Shown here: positions 36,665-44,818 of the stretch, one piece after another
Position numbering within the stretch: position 1 is the first letter of the stretch
How the letters are laid out: each line of letters begins with the position of its first letter
From: Acherontichlamydia pituitae
Lineage (GTDB): Bacteria; Chlamydiota; Chlamydiia; Chlamydiales; Rhabdochlamydiaceae
Length of the DNA stretch: 64,000 nt
Assembly (NCBI GenBank): GCA_019634675.1
Contig: JAHCAX010000006.1
Span: forward strand, 55,490 to 119,489
Reading direction: 5' to 3'
Translations under genes and position numbers: made by a program
The notes under the pieces: generated by a model
Database searches by the model: none
Told to the model about the DNA's origin: nothing
What the model saw: the letters and a program-made list of their open reading frames with translations, nothing else

Positions 36665-38282
36665 TCATCTCAGTTTAAAAAACCTTGTCCTTGTCGACAC
36701 ATGCGCCCTCGACCTTCTTCCCCAGTTCACTGCTTTGACCGGCGAAACGGGAGCTGGTAAAACTGCCCTGATCGAAGCGATCGATCTTGCCCTCGGCGCG
36801 CGCGCGGACAGCACCATGATTAGAAAAGGGGAAGAGAAGGCCTGCGTCGAAGCGGCTTTCGAGATCTCCAAGCTCCCTGAAACCCAAAAACTCTTAAGTG
36901 ATGCGGGGATCTCCTATAGCCCCGATGAAGAGCTGATCATCCGCCGTGAAATAACCAGGGAAGGAAAAAACCGGGCATTTGTCAACGGGCAGCTGACCCC
37001 TCTCCCCCTCCTCCAGAAAATTGGGGCTACCCTGTTAGAACTTGTCGGCCAGCACGCCTACCATTCCCTCACTTCAGCAGATTCCCAAAGGGCGATCGTC
37101 GACCAATTTGCCGAACTCAATTCCTTACTGCACCAATTCCAGCAAGCCTATGAAGAAGAAAAGGACCTGAAAGGAAAACTGAACACTCTCCTTTCTCAAG
37201 ATTCGCAAAGGGACAAAGAGGACGAAAAGCTGCGCAGCCAGCTCGAAGAGATCGGATCGGTCAAGCTCAAAAATGGAGAAGAAGAGGAAATAACCGAAGA
37301 ACATAAACGGCTTGCCCATGCTCAAGAAATCCTTGAAAAGCTGGCCCCCATCACACAAACCCTTTCCAATTTTCTTCCCCATTTGAGCCGATTTCACAAG
37401 TCCTGCGACTTATTGACCCACTACGATGCCCGCCTCTTGCCTCCAGCCAGCCTCCTCCATGAAGCGTCCATTGCAGCTACAGAAGCGTACAACGAGCTCC
37501 AAAACTATACCGATAAGCTGGACAAGGACCCCAAACGGTTCGCCTATCTCGAAGAGCGGCTTGCGGCGATCGATGCTCTCAAGCGAAAGTACGGTTCTAC
37601 CATTGAAGAGGTCCAGCAGTTCCAACAAAACGCGCAGCGCAAGCTCGACCAATTGGAAAACCTGTCCGATGAGATCGAAGAGGTTCGTGCAAAGATCAAG
37701 CAGCAAGAACAAACAACAGGAGAGCTTGCAGGACAACTGACCAAAAAAAGAAAAGACGCAAGCGAGCGCCTAGCGAAATTCCTAACAGAAAGCCTTCAGT
37801 CTTTGAACATGCAAGGCGCCGAAATCACCATTTCCGTACAACCAGCATCGCGGAGCCAATCCGGCGATGATGCGATCCTGTTTTGGATGCGCGCCAACAT
37901 CGGCGAACAATCGGTCCTAATCAAAGACCACTCGAGCGGAGGAGAGCTCTCCCGCCTTCTTTTCGCCATTAAGACAACCCTCTGCGAAAAAAACCAGACC
38001 CCGACCCTCATTTTCGATGAGATCGATGCCAACGTCGGCGGTAAAACAGCCAGCGTGATCGGAGAACAGCTCAAAAAGCTCGGAAAGCACCGTCAAGTGA
38101 TCTGCATCACCCATTTTCCCCAAGTCGCTTCGAAAGCAGACCACCACTTCAGCGTTCAAAAAAGCGAGATTAACGGCCGCACAGTCACAACCATTCAGCA
38201 TCTTGGCAAAAAAGAGCGGGAAGCGGAGATCCTCCGCATGCTCGGCGGCGAAAAATCAGCTCTGGCCATCCCGACTTCGTAA
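36657..38282 (+). CDS. recN: DNA repair protein RecN
   Basis: The ATG at 36657 overlaps rnhC. The 541-residue product has the SMC-like arrangement of RecN: Walker A GETGAGKT at 29-36 and FVNGQLTPLPLLQKIG. A coiled-coil centre (about 160-360), the signature SSGGELSRLLFAIK, Walker B PTLIFDEIDANVGGKTA and ICITHFPQVAS follow. It acts in double-strand break repair. The C-terminus is slightly short, ending soon after the MLGG motif. Confidence 0.93.
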   Translation: MINHLSLKNLVLVDTCALDLLPQFTALTGETGAGKTALIEAIDLALGARADSTMIRKGEEKACVEAAFEISKLPETQKLLSDAGISYSPDEELIIRREITREGKNRAFVNGQLTPLPLLQKIGATLLELVGQHAYHSLTSADSQRAIVDQFAELNSLLHQFQQAYEEEKDLKGKLNTLLSQDSQRDKEDEKLRSQLEEIGSVKLKNGEEEEITEEHKRLAHAQEILEKLAPITQTLSNFLPHLSRFHKSCDLLTHYDARLLPPASLLHEASIAATEAYNELQNYTDKLDKDPKRFAYLEERLAAIDALKRKYGSTIEEVQQFQQNAQRKLDQLENLSDEIEEVRAKIKQQEQTTGELAGQLTKKRKDASERLAKFLTESLQSLNMQGAEITISVQPASRSQSGDDAILFWMRANIGEQSVLIKDHSSGGELSRLLFAIKTTLCEKNQTPTLIFDEIDANVGGKTASVIGEQLKKLGKHRQVICITHFPQVASKADHHFSVQKSEINGRTVTTIQHLGKKEREAEILRMLGGEKSALAIPTS

Positions 38283-38304
38283 TCTATTTGAAGACTTGTG
38301 ATTT

Positions 38305-38468
38305 AGAGACGTTCTTTGAATTAGAATAATTTGATTTTTGATGGATTTTTTGAGCCATTTGCTTGTTGTTGTGAAGCACATAGTTAAATTAACTAAGGCA
38401 AACAACAGCATGCAAATGGCTCAAAAAAGGCGCGAAAAGCAAACTGTTCTAATTCAGAGAACGTCTCT
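38305..38468. repeat. Palindromic intergenic element G (164 bp)
   Basis: Ends AGAGACGTTCTTTGAATTAG and its near-perfect complement, and GAGCCATTTGC/GCAAATGGCTC inside, form a long inverted repeat. The end sequence recurs at 63977-64000 and as a fragment at 41364-41380. An open frame starting at 38338 lies mostly in this element and is not counted as a gene. Confidence 0.85.
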
Positions 38469-38597
38469 TACCGGTCTGTTCAATATAGAGAGCAATTCCT
38501 TCTCTCTTGCTAAAACATCATCGACAAAAAATCCCATCGAGATTAATTTTAAATTCTTTCATACTGGTAAGTTTACTAAGGAAATGGAGTTTGACCT

Positions 38598-39494
38598 GTG
38601 AAATTGCGATATGCCTTGCCGATTTTCGTTCTTGCTTCCTCATTTGAGCTCGTCACCGATTACAGCTTTGTCAATAAGAGCCACCCTGTGCATTTTGATG
38701 GAGAGTTCCGCGATGTCATGCCCGCAGAGTTCAGAACCCATTCGGTCAGACACTCTAAGGTCCACTATGAAGATGCCCATGCATTTCTCTACTACTCCCA
38801 TTTTTTGACACCCCATAATTCTTTAAGCTGGAAAGTCGGCTACTCGTTCCTAGAGTTCGATTGGCCTAAAAACCCTCGCTTCACGGCAGATGACTACCAC
38901 TTTGCCAGCGCATCGCTAGGCTGGGTTTCGACTTCCTTGAAAGATTGGCGTTGGATCTTATCGGGAGCGGTCTCTGTCGATGCGCAGACCTGGGACTTCG
39001 GACAATCAGGCGTCTACTACGGCTTAATGTGGGGCCGCTACCAATACACGAAGACCATTGGATTGCATGTCGGCTGGGCAGGCTACGTAGGCGTTGAGAA
39101 CGGATATATGCTTCCCATTGTAGGCATTGATTGGAGAGCCTCGAAAAACTGGCAAATTAATGCAATCTTTCCCATCAACGTCTCTATTGAATACTTCTTC
39201 AACAAATATTGGTCGACATCCCTCATGTGGGCAACATTCGGACGCCCCTACCGTTTCCCCATGCGAGCGCATGGCGGGATCGGACGCTATAAGAATGGGA
39301 TCTTCGAAGTTTATTCGAAAGGCGCAGAGCTTGATTTGAACTTCAAGACTGGCCACACCTTCTCAGCTTCTGTTGGCGCTGGCTGGAACTTTGGCGGTTG
39401 GATCTTCATTAAGGACAAGCACAACCATCACGGCAAGTACTACAAGTACGATGACGCTCCTTATGCTCAAGGGAAGCTGACGCTGACCTTCTAA
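38598..39494 (+). CDS. Predicted outer-membrane beta-barrel protein
   Basis: A GTG start at 38598 after a purine-rich GGAAATGGAG is chosen because it gives an N-terminal hydrophobic leader (LRYALPIFVLASSF). The 298-residue protein alternates aromatic and polar residues in many short strands (LSWKVGYSFLEFDW, HFASASLGWVSTSL, GLHVGWAGYVGVENGYMLPIVGIDW) and ends in phenylalanine (GKLTLTF), as outer-membrane barrels do. It may be a transport or adhesion surface protein. The leader's cleavage site is unclear. A His-rich loop (KDKHNHHGKYYKY) near the end could bind metal. Confidence 0.7.
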   Translation: MKLRYALPIFVLASSFELVTDYSFVNKSHPVHFDGEFRDVMPAEFRTHSVRHSKVHYEDAHAFLYYSHFLTPHNSLSWKVGYSFLEFDWPKNPRFTADDYHFASASLGWVSTSLKDWRWILSGAVSVDAQTWDFGQSGVYYGLMWGRYQYTKTIGLHVGWAGYVGVENGYMLPIVGIDWRASKNWQINAIFPINVSIEYFFNKYWSTSLMWATFGRPYRFPMRAHGGIGRYKNGIFEVYSKGAELDLNFKTGHTFSASVGAGWNFGGWIFIKDKHNHHGKYYKYDDAPYAQGKLTLTF

Positions 39495-39509
39495 AGGAAA
39501 AAACAGAAA

Positions 39510-39525
39510 CCCCTCCGAAGAGGGG
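39510..39525 (-). terminator. Terminator of the minus-strand secreted/Yip1 pair
   Basis: CCCCTC-CGAA-GAGGGG hairpin. On the minus strand it is followed by TTTCTGTTTTTT, a good intrinsic terminator 20 bp beyond the stop at 39546; it may also stop the convergent barrel gene. Confidence 0.75.
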
Positions 39526-39545
39526 CTCGGGAGAAATCGGCAAAA

Positions 39546-40130
39546 CTATTTATTGAGCTTAAATGAATTGACGAACATGTTGTAGTTGCTTTCGTCATAA
39601 TTCTGCACTTCGCATTCCATCGCCATGAGGTAGAGGCTGTTTTTAACCATCAGCGCGCGGCCTTTGAAGTAAACACCGCCAGTGCGGATGAAGAAGTCCA
39701 AAGCCTCATGCCCTTCCACTAACGAAAGATCGGCGAAGATCAGCTGGTTGTTCGGGTTGTGCGTTAAAATGCCATTCAGGAAGCCTTCAAGGCTCATGCG
39801 TGCATAAGACTCATCGACAAACTCAGGGTATTGGGCGATCAGCAGCATAAACACAGTCTTTTGGTCGACAGCTGAGATGTAGGCATCATATTTTAAATCA
39901 AATCCTTCTTCTGGAAGGCGCATCTTTTCAGAAAGGTGGTCTGGGCTTTTTGGAAAGCGCATCTTGCATTTTCCGCCGACTGAATGGAACTCTTGCCAAT
40001 TTGAATTAGCCACTTCCACTTTTGACTCTTTAGCTCCTTGAGCTGCAGCCAGTGGGTTCAGTATACACACAAACGCTGATAACGATGTCAGAGCCACGCC
40101 CTTGATCACTTTGTAGATGCTATTTTCCAT
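39546..40130 (-). CDS. Secreted hypothetical protein
   Basis: The 194-residue protein has a signal peptide (IKGVALTSLSAFVCILNPLAAA) with cleavage near AAA-QG, then a compact domain (WQEFHSVGGKCKMRFPKSPDHLSEK...). I recall similar chlamydial conserved hypotheticals but cannot name a function. GGAGG precedes the ATG. It follows the Yip1-type gene by 27 bp, so the pair probably acts in the envelope. Confidence 0.75.
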   Translation of the reverse strand: MENSIYKVIKGVALTSLSAFVCILNPLAAAQGAKESKVEVANSNWQEFHSVGGKCKMRFPKSPDHLSEKMRLPEEGFDLKYDAYISAVDQKTVFMLLIAQYPEFVDESYARMSLEGFLNGILTHNPNNQLIFADLSLVEGHEALDFFIRTGGVYFKGRALMVKNSLYLMAMECEVQNYDESNYNMFVNSFKLNK

Positions 40131-40157
40131 ACCCCGATTCCTCCCTCAATAGTATAA

Positions 40158-40796
40158 TTATTTTACAATTGCACTCGTACCCCAGATAATCCAGCCGACT
40201 AACCAAATTGCTGCTACCACAATGACTAATGGGATCACCACGTTTAGCAATGCCTTCCAAGCCGAAAATCCTTGAACTTCGCCTAACGTCTTTAACAAGA
40301 TGATAAAGCCCCAGATCGAAACGATCGATTCAACGAGGAAAACGATAAATACGACGCCAGCCTCATAGCCCATGAACGCAGAATCGGAAAATCCTCTCGA
40401 AAAGACTTGGTTGCCGAATACCACCATTAAGACGACCCACAAGATCAAGGTCACCGCATTAGGAACATTGGACCAAGCAACGGCAGCTCTTACCCTGTCA
40501 TAATTGCTTTTTCCGCCAATCCATTTCCCTGTCCAGGTCAGCAGCAGCGAACACACGGTGATGCCAAGAGCTCCAATAAATGGGCTAACGACCAATGCCG
40601 CGATTAATATTGCCCATAAGGGAAGCGATTCGATCAAAGATGAGCTCTGTGCAAAGTTAAGAGCCATCGGCAATCCATAAATTGTTGATAAAAGAATAAA
40701 GCGATACTTAGGATTATAGTTCACAATGGCTCGAATTGTCGCCCTAGGCTCCAACCAAATATCCAGCCAAGGATTCACGTTTAATTTGCCAGCCAT
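40158..40796 (-). CDS. Yip1-family membrane protein
   Basis: The 212-residue protein has the Yip1 domain layout: a cytoplasmic start NPWLDIWLEPRATIRAIVNYNP (the PxxTFRxI-like motif) and five hydrophobic segments. KSNYDRVRAAVAWSNVPNAV is typical of bacterial Yip1 proteins. Role in bacteria is unknown. A strong GGAGG site is present. First gene of a two-gene minus-strand unit. Confidence 0.8.
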   Translation of the reverse strand: MAGKLNVNPWLDIWLEPRATIRAIVNYNPKYRFILLSTIYGLPMALNFAQSSSLIESLPLWAILIAALVVSPFIGALGITVCSLLLTWTGKWIGGKSNYDRVRAAVAWSNVPNAVTLILWVVLMVVFGNQVFSRGFSDSAFMGYEAGVVFIVFLVESIVSIWGFIILLKTLGEVQGFSAWKALLNVVIPLVIVVAAIWLVGWIIWGTSAIVK

Positions 40797-40950
40797 CCCA
40801 TCCTCCTTATTATCGCTTGCAGGAGCAACACGCCTGAAAGCTCGCTTATTTATTTATCTTTCTCTCTTGTTTTAATGTTATTATTAAAATGCAAACTAAT
40901 CAACAAAATAATAAAAAACAAAATAAAAAGTCAGAAATTACAGTAATAAA

Positions 40951-40978
40951 AAAACCCGAAGAATTTCTTCGGGTTTTA
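40951..40978 (-). terminator. Terminator of the small acidic protein gene
   Basis: AAAACCCGAAG-AA-TTTCTTCGGGTTTT is a strong stem; on the minus strand a T-run follows (TTTTTTTA). It lies 29 bp beyond the stop at 41007. Confidence 0.85.
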
Positions 40979-41006
40979 ATGAATCAGAAATTAGAATCAA
41001 ATGAGA

Positions 41007-41267
41007 TCAGTTATTCACATTATCGTGTTCGCTGTCTTCATCTTCTTCCATAATAATGACATCTTGGTCTGAACCTGTGCCTTGGTCTACGTCATGCTCG
41101 TCTTCATTGACATCCATATCATCTTCTTGGGATTGGGCTGGAGCCGCTTTCTGTTGGTTTTGCGCAGCTGCAATCGCTTGGGTCTGCTGCTGGTCCGCAG
41201 CATTTACAGAACTTCCCAAAAAGGTTCCTGCAAATAGACAAATCAGAAATTTCATCAGATAAACCAT
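41007..41267 (-). CDS. Small secreted, highly acidic protein
   Basis: The 86-residue protein has a signal peptide (MKFLICLFAGTFLGSSVNA) after a short MVYL extension, then a Gln/Ala stretch, then an Asp/Glu-rich tail (EDDMDVNEDEHDVDQG; MEEDEDSEHD). AGAGGA seven bases before 41267 supports that start. The acidic tail would bind cations or basic proteins. Own terminator, and therefore probably a real monocistronic gene. I know no family for it. Confidence 0.75.
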   Translation of the reverse strand: MVYLMKFLICLFAGTFLGSSVNAADQQQTQAIAAAQNQQKAAPAQSQEDDMDVNEDEHDVDQGTGSDQDVIIMEEDEDSEHDNVNN

Positions 41268-41363
41268 TATCTTATCCTCTTATATTAGTTCGCTGATACA
41301 GCATAAAGGGTTTAAACCAATTTGAGCAAGCTGAGAAACTTTATTTACAAGAAGAAACCAGGA

Positions 41364-41380
41364 TATTCAGAGAACGTCTT
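41364..41380. repeat. Fragment of element G end
   Basis: ATTCAGAGAACGTCT here matches the right end of element G at 38452-38466. It sits in the 265-bp spacer between the acidic protein gene and the next gene, and suggests a decayed copy. Confidence 0.5.
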
Positions 41381-41532
41381 TAAAACGAGCAGAAAATAGA
41401 TCAAATCAATACTGAAAAATCACAACACTTGCAATCATTAATTCAAATTCAAGTTGATTTGTTATTATATTTATAGTAAAAGTTAATTAAGGATAAATAG
41501 AACTTGCACAAGCCTGTCTAAGGAGGAATGCT

Positions 41533-41913
41533 ATGGCCCCGCGCTTGAGAAAAATGAAACCCTACCATCCAAGAAAACGGGCAAAGAACATCGATGTGCA
41601 AAAGCAGGCTCTTCGGGACTTAGAGCATAAGATCAGCTCTGAGATCAGCAGCTTAATCCTTCAATGCGAAGAAGGTAACGAACAGCAGATCCAAGAAGCG
41701 AAGATGAAAGCTAAGAGCGGGTATTTAAAGCACTGCGATGAGATGCAGAAAATTGCCCAGCATATGGGAGACCGCTACTCCAAAGCTGTCCGAGACTTCC
41801 TAGACAGCGTCGATATGATCGTCCATTGCAATTCCACGTGGATCGATGAAGCCAAGGTGCGCAATTGCTACAACATGACCCAGAAGCTGGAAAAAGAGAT
41901 CTGCGCCGCTTAA
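41533..41913 (+). CDS. Small basic helical protein, unknown function
   Basis: The 126-residue protein starts with a very basic segment (MAPRLRKMKPYHPRKRAKN) and continues as helices with four cysteines in the second half. AAGGAGGAATGCT precedes the ATG. No family recognised. The basic N-terminus might bind nucleic acid. A three-copy tandem repeat follows its stop. Confidence 0.7.
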   Translation: MAPRLRKMKPYHPRKRAKNIDVQKQALRDLEHKISSEISSLILQCEEGNEQQIQEAKMKAKSGYLKHCDEMQKIAQHMGDRYSKAVRDFLDSVDMIVHCNSTWIDEAKVRNCYNMTQKLEKEICAA

Positions 41914-41940
41914 AAACTCGACTTTGTACATGTTTGGTCT

Positions 41941-42142
41941 GGCCAGTTCGCGCCCAAGGGCGCTTCACCTGCTCTGCACTACGAAGGTTCTTCCTGTCTC
42001 CGCTGGCCAGTTCGCGCCCAAGGGCGCTTCACCTGCTCTGCACTGCGAAGGTTCTTCCTGTCTCCGCTGGCCAGTTCGCGCCCAAGGGCGCTTCACCTGC
42101 TCTGCACTGCGAAGGTTCACCGAACCTTCTTCGTGTCTCCGC
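41941..42142. repeat. Three tandem copies of a 64-bp GC-rich unit
   Basis: Units begin GGCCAGTTCGCGCCCAAGGG at 41941, 42005 and 42069. The first two are exactly 64 bp with one difference; the third is extended by a GAAGGTTC-ACC-GAACCTTC hairpin. Each unit contains GCGCCC-AA-GGGCGC, a perfect small hairpin. The period is not a multiple of three, so it is non-coding. It lies between convergent genes and may serve as a terminator cluster. Confidence 0.85.
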
Positions 42143-42149
42143 AGCCTCT

Positions 42150-43508
42150 TTACATCACATATTCAAGGGCTTGGGCCAGATCAGGATACCGAAAAACATA
42201 GCCCGTCTCTATCAGCCTCTTAGGAACGACGCGGGAGCTCGATAGAAGAAGCTCGTCTGCCATCTCTCCCAACAAGCTTCGCAGCACACAAGCCGGAAGA
42301 GGCAGCAGCATTGGACGTCCCAGCTTGCGGGCTAGCGTGCAAGAAAATTCGGCTTGGGAAACAGGCATGGGAGCTGTCATATTGACAGGCCCTTGGATCG
42401 ATTCGGTCATCAGAACATGGTAAAGGGCGCCGATCACATCATCGATCCCGATCCAGCTCATCATCTGATCGCCTCGGCCAAGCCTTCCTCCCAGCCCCAA
42501 CTTGAACGGAAGCAAGCTCTTCTGAAGCATTCCTCCCGCCGCACTCAATACTACTCCAAAGCGGGCATGGGCAACTCGAGCGCCGCGGCTTTCGATCGCC
42601 TTTGTGGCGTCTTCCCATTTGCCGCATAGGTCCGCTAAAAACCCCTCTCCTTTTGGGCTCATTTCCGTGAGTTCTTCATCTCCACAGTTCCCATAAAATC
42701 CAAGCGCGGAAGCGCAGATCATTATCTTTGGCGGCCGTTCAGAACGGGATAAAATCTGAGAGAGGAGCCAAGTATCCCGGCAGCGGCTTAAAAACAGGCG
42801 GTCCTTCTTTTTCTTTGTCCAACGCCCAGCAGCGATATTTTCCCCTGCCAAATGGATCACTGCATCAAATCCCTCGAAGTCCTCTTTAGTAAAATTTTCC
42901 CGGATGGGATCCCAATGGATCGCATGACGGCTGGCCGCCCCATGGTTTCGCACCAAGCGCACCGTATCATGGCCAGCTGTGCCCAATATTGCCTCCATGG
43001 ACCTTCCGATCAGCCCGGTTGCTCCGCTGAGCAAAATCCGCATCGGCTTGGTCTGATAACGAGAAATGAGCTCTAAATCCGCTTGCAGGACCTTGTGCCT
43101 CCAGCGCATCAGCTTCGCAAATTCAGCCTCGATCCCAGGTATAGGAAGGTTGAGCGGCGGACGATAGGTGATCTCATCCATCACACAGCAGCTGTGACTG
43201 TCGACAGAGTCCACCCGATGCCGGTGGGAATAATGGGCAAACGGCCCTCTGATTTGACAATCGCTGAACTCTTTTCCCGGCACCAATCCCCGATGCTGCA
43301 AGATCCATTTCCACCAAACTCCTCCAAACTGGACTTGGATCCCGACTCGCGAGCCCTCTTCATCGGGCCCTCCCTCATGAAACAGGATCTTTGTTTTTCT
43401 CCATGGAGGCAACAATCTAAGGAGCGCGCCCGGTCTCATGTACCAAGAAAACACATCCTCAGCTGGAAAGCTCAACGTAGAACGGTAAGAAAAATGACGA
43501 TCAGACAT
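42150..43508 (-). CDS. TIGR01777 (SDR39U1/YfcH-type) epimerase-like protein with N-terminal SRPBCC domain
   Basis: The 452-residue protein fuses an N-terminal SRPBCC/START-like lipid-pocket domain (RHFSYRSTLSFPAEDVFSWYMRPGAL, about 1-150) to an SDR domain (MRILLSGATGLIGRSMEAIL, DAVIHLAGENIAAGRW, ASALGFYGNCGDEELTE). The C-terminal part is the DUF1731 domain (LPLPACVLRSLLGEMADELLLSS). In plants and cyanobacteria the SDR relatives matter for cell division or photosystem assembly; here the role is unknown. The fusion occurs in several bacteria. Confidence 0.88.
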   Translation of the reverse strand: MSDRHFSYRSTLSFPAEDVFSWYMRPGALLRLLPPWRKTKILFHEGGPDEEGSRVGIQVQFGGVWWKWILQHRGLVPGKEFSDCQIRGPFAHYSHRHRVDSVDSHSCCVMDEITYRPPLNLPIPGIEAEFAKLMRWRHKVLQADLELISRYQTKPMRILLSGATGLIGRSMEAILGTAGHDTVRLVRNHGAASRHAIHWDPIRENFTKEDFEGFDAVIHLAGENIAAGRWTKKKKDRLFLSRCRDTWLLSQILSRSERPPKIMICASALGFYGNCGDEELTEMSPKGEGFLADLCGKWEDATKAIESRGARVAHARFGVVLSAAGGMLQKSLLPFKLGLGGRLGRGDQMMSWIGIDDVIGALYHVLMTESIQGPVNMTAPMPVSQAEFSCTLARKLGRPMLLPLPACVLRSLLGEMADELLLSSSRVVPKRLIETGYVFRYPDLAQALEYVM

Positions 43509-43615
43509 ATACCACGCTCCGTCTGGTATAACAACCCTGTTGGCAATTTTTTCTTTGGATTATTCCAATTAAAAAGATATATTGCGCCAAAAAAACTTCT
43601 TTTCAGGAGCTTAAC

Positions 43616-44818
43616 ATGAGCTATTTAAGCCCGGTCCAGCAAATGTCAGCATCTTTCATAGCATCTCCCATCAACATCCGTTATGCGGCGCATACGCAAA
43701 CTGTCGCACATAGCCGTGCGTGGCAACTGATTTCCGACTTTGGCCAGGCCTTTGCGCATGCCGTTGAGCAAATTTATCAATTCATCGCCAATCTCTTTTT
43801 CAAGATCGGAGAGTTCTTTCATAACCTATTTTACAAAAGCCCTTCATCAGCAGAAATACCTCCTTCCTATCTTCCCGATTACGAACTTCCTGCTCCTCTG
43901 CCTTCTCCTAGCTCTCAGCCTATCTCCAGTCCCATTTCAACAGATGCTGTCCTGTTTGAGACCTCACGGCCGATTGTGATCAACCTGAACGGTCTGGCCC
44001 GAGTTCCAAGAGTAATTTCCCAGGAGGAAATCGAGCAAGATCTCAGAGCAGCAGAGGCCCAAGTCGCCGACCTAAACGAACTGACTGCCATTTGCCATGC
44101 GACTTCTCCAGAGGTCGAACCCCGCATCCGCAATTTCATCCATTTTGCAGCCACTGGAGGCAACAGCGAGTATTTTCTAACGCTTAGGTCATACTTCAAA
44201 GGGATCATCGTTGAAATGCGAAAAGAGAGCATCCCTGTCGAACTCAAACAACAGGCCCTTCAAAACTTGGCAAACGGCTACTATGGCTGTAATGCGATAC
44301 GTTTCAATTCTGTCGAAAGAGAGTACAAGCGGCTGAGCCAACGCCTTCCTACTCCGGAAGATAAGATCTTGGAAGCCCTGCAGCAATACAAGGAACAAAT
44401 TTTCATCGCTCATTACCATCTCAGGAGCAACCCTTCGTTTTTAAACCATATCCGAAGAGAAGTCGGCGTCGAGCTTGGGCTTGACAGGCATGAGATTTAC
44501 ATTAACGACCCTCAAATTGAAAACGGCCCTCGGGGCGCTCCCGATGAATATAGGAACGTATTCCGCAACGCATTTACCCATGCTGGCATTTTGAACTCGA
44601 TGCATAGAGCTTTTAACGATCTTTTCAGAAGCCCGGATTATGGCAGAGACTTAGGCAGTTATATCAATCATCGGCTAGATGAGCTGGAAGCTCGAGGCCT
44701 GATCAATCACCAACGAAGAGAAGACCTTGGCGATGAGTTGATGCCTTGGGGATTTGAGATATCGGAATCCGGAGTTAAATTCCTCCTTCTGCAGGTAGGT
44801 ATTTTTGCTCATGGCTAG
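43616..44818 (+). CDS. Hypothetical protein, possible secreted effector
   Basis: The 400-residue protein has AGGAG before its ATG. Residues 40-72 form one long amphipathic or hydrophobic helix (FAHAVEQIYQFIANLFFKIGEFFHNLFY). A Pro/Ser-rich linker (about 78-110) and a helical C-terminal domain from about 135 follow. The C-terminal part (FNSVEREYKRLSQ, YKEQIFIAHYHLRSNPSFLNHIRREVG) recalls the helical C-terminal domains of LRR effectors, but the conserved cysteine of NEL ligases is not clearly present. Its stop overlaps that of the photolyase by four bases. No function is claimed. Confidence 0.65.
   Translation: MSYLSPVQQMSASFIASPINIRYAAHTQTVAHSRAWQLISDFGQAFAHAVEQIYQFIANLFFKIGEFFHNLFYKSPSSAEIPPSYLPDYELPAPLPSPSSQPISSPISTDAVLFETSRPIVINLNGLARVPRVISQEEIEQDLRAAEAQVADLNELTAICHATSPEVEPRIRNFIHFAATGGNSEYFLTLRSYFKGIIVEMRKESIPVELKQQALQNLANGYYGCNAIRFNSVEREYKRLSQRLPTPEDKILEALQQYKEQIFIAHYHLRSNPSFLNHIRREVGVELGLDRHEIYINDPQIENGPRGAPDEYRNVFRNAFTHAGILNSMHRAFNDLFRSPDYGRDLGSYINHRLDELEARGLINHQRREDLGDELMPWGFEISESGVKFLLLQVGIFAHG

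Noticed and set aside
38338..38601. An 87-codon frame after recN
   Set aside because: About half of it is the palindromic element G and there is no ribosome site or family match; it looks incidental.
41941..42142. CRISPR array
   Set aside because: The units are contiguous 64-bp copies without unique spacers, and no cas genes are near.
41924..42245. Short frames across the 64-bp tandem array
   Set aside because: A 64-bp period shifts the frame at each unit, so a conserved protein repeat is not possible.
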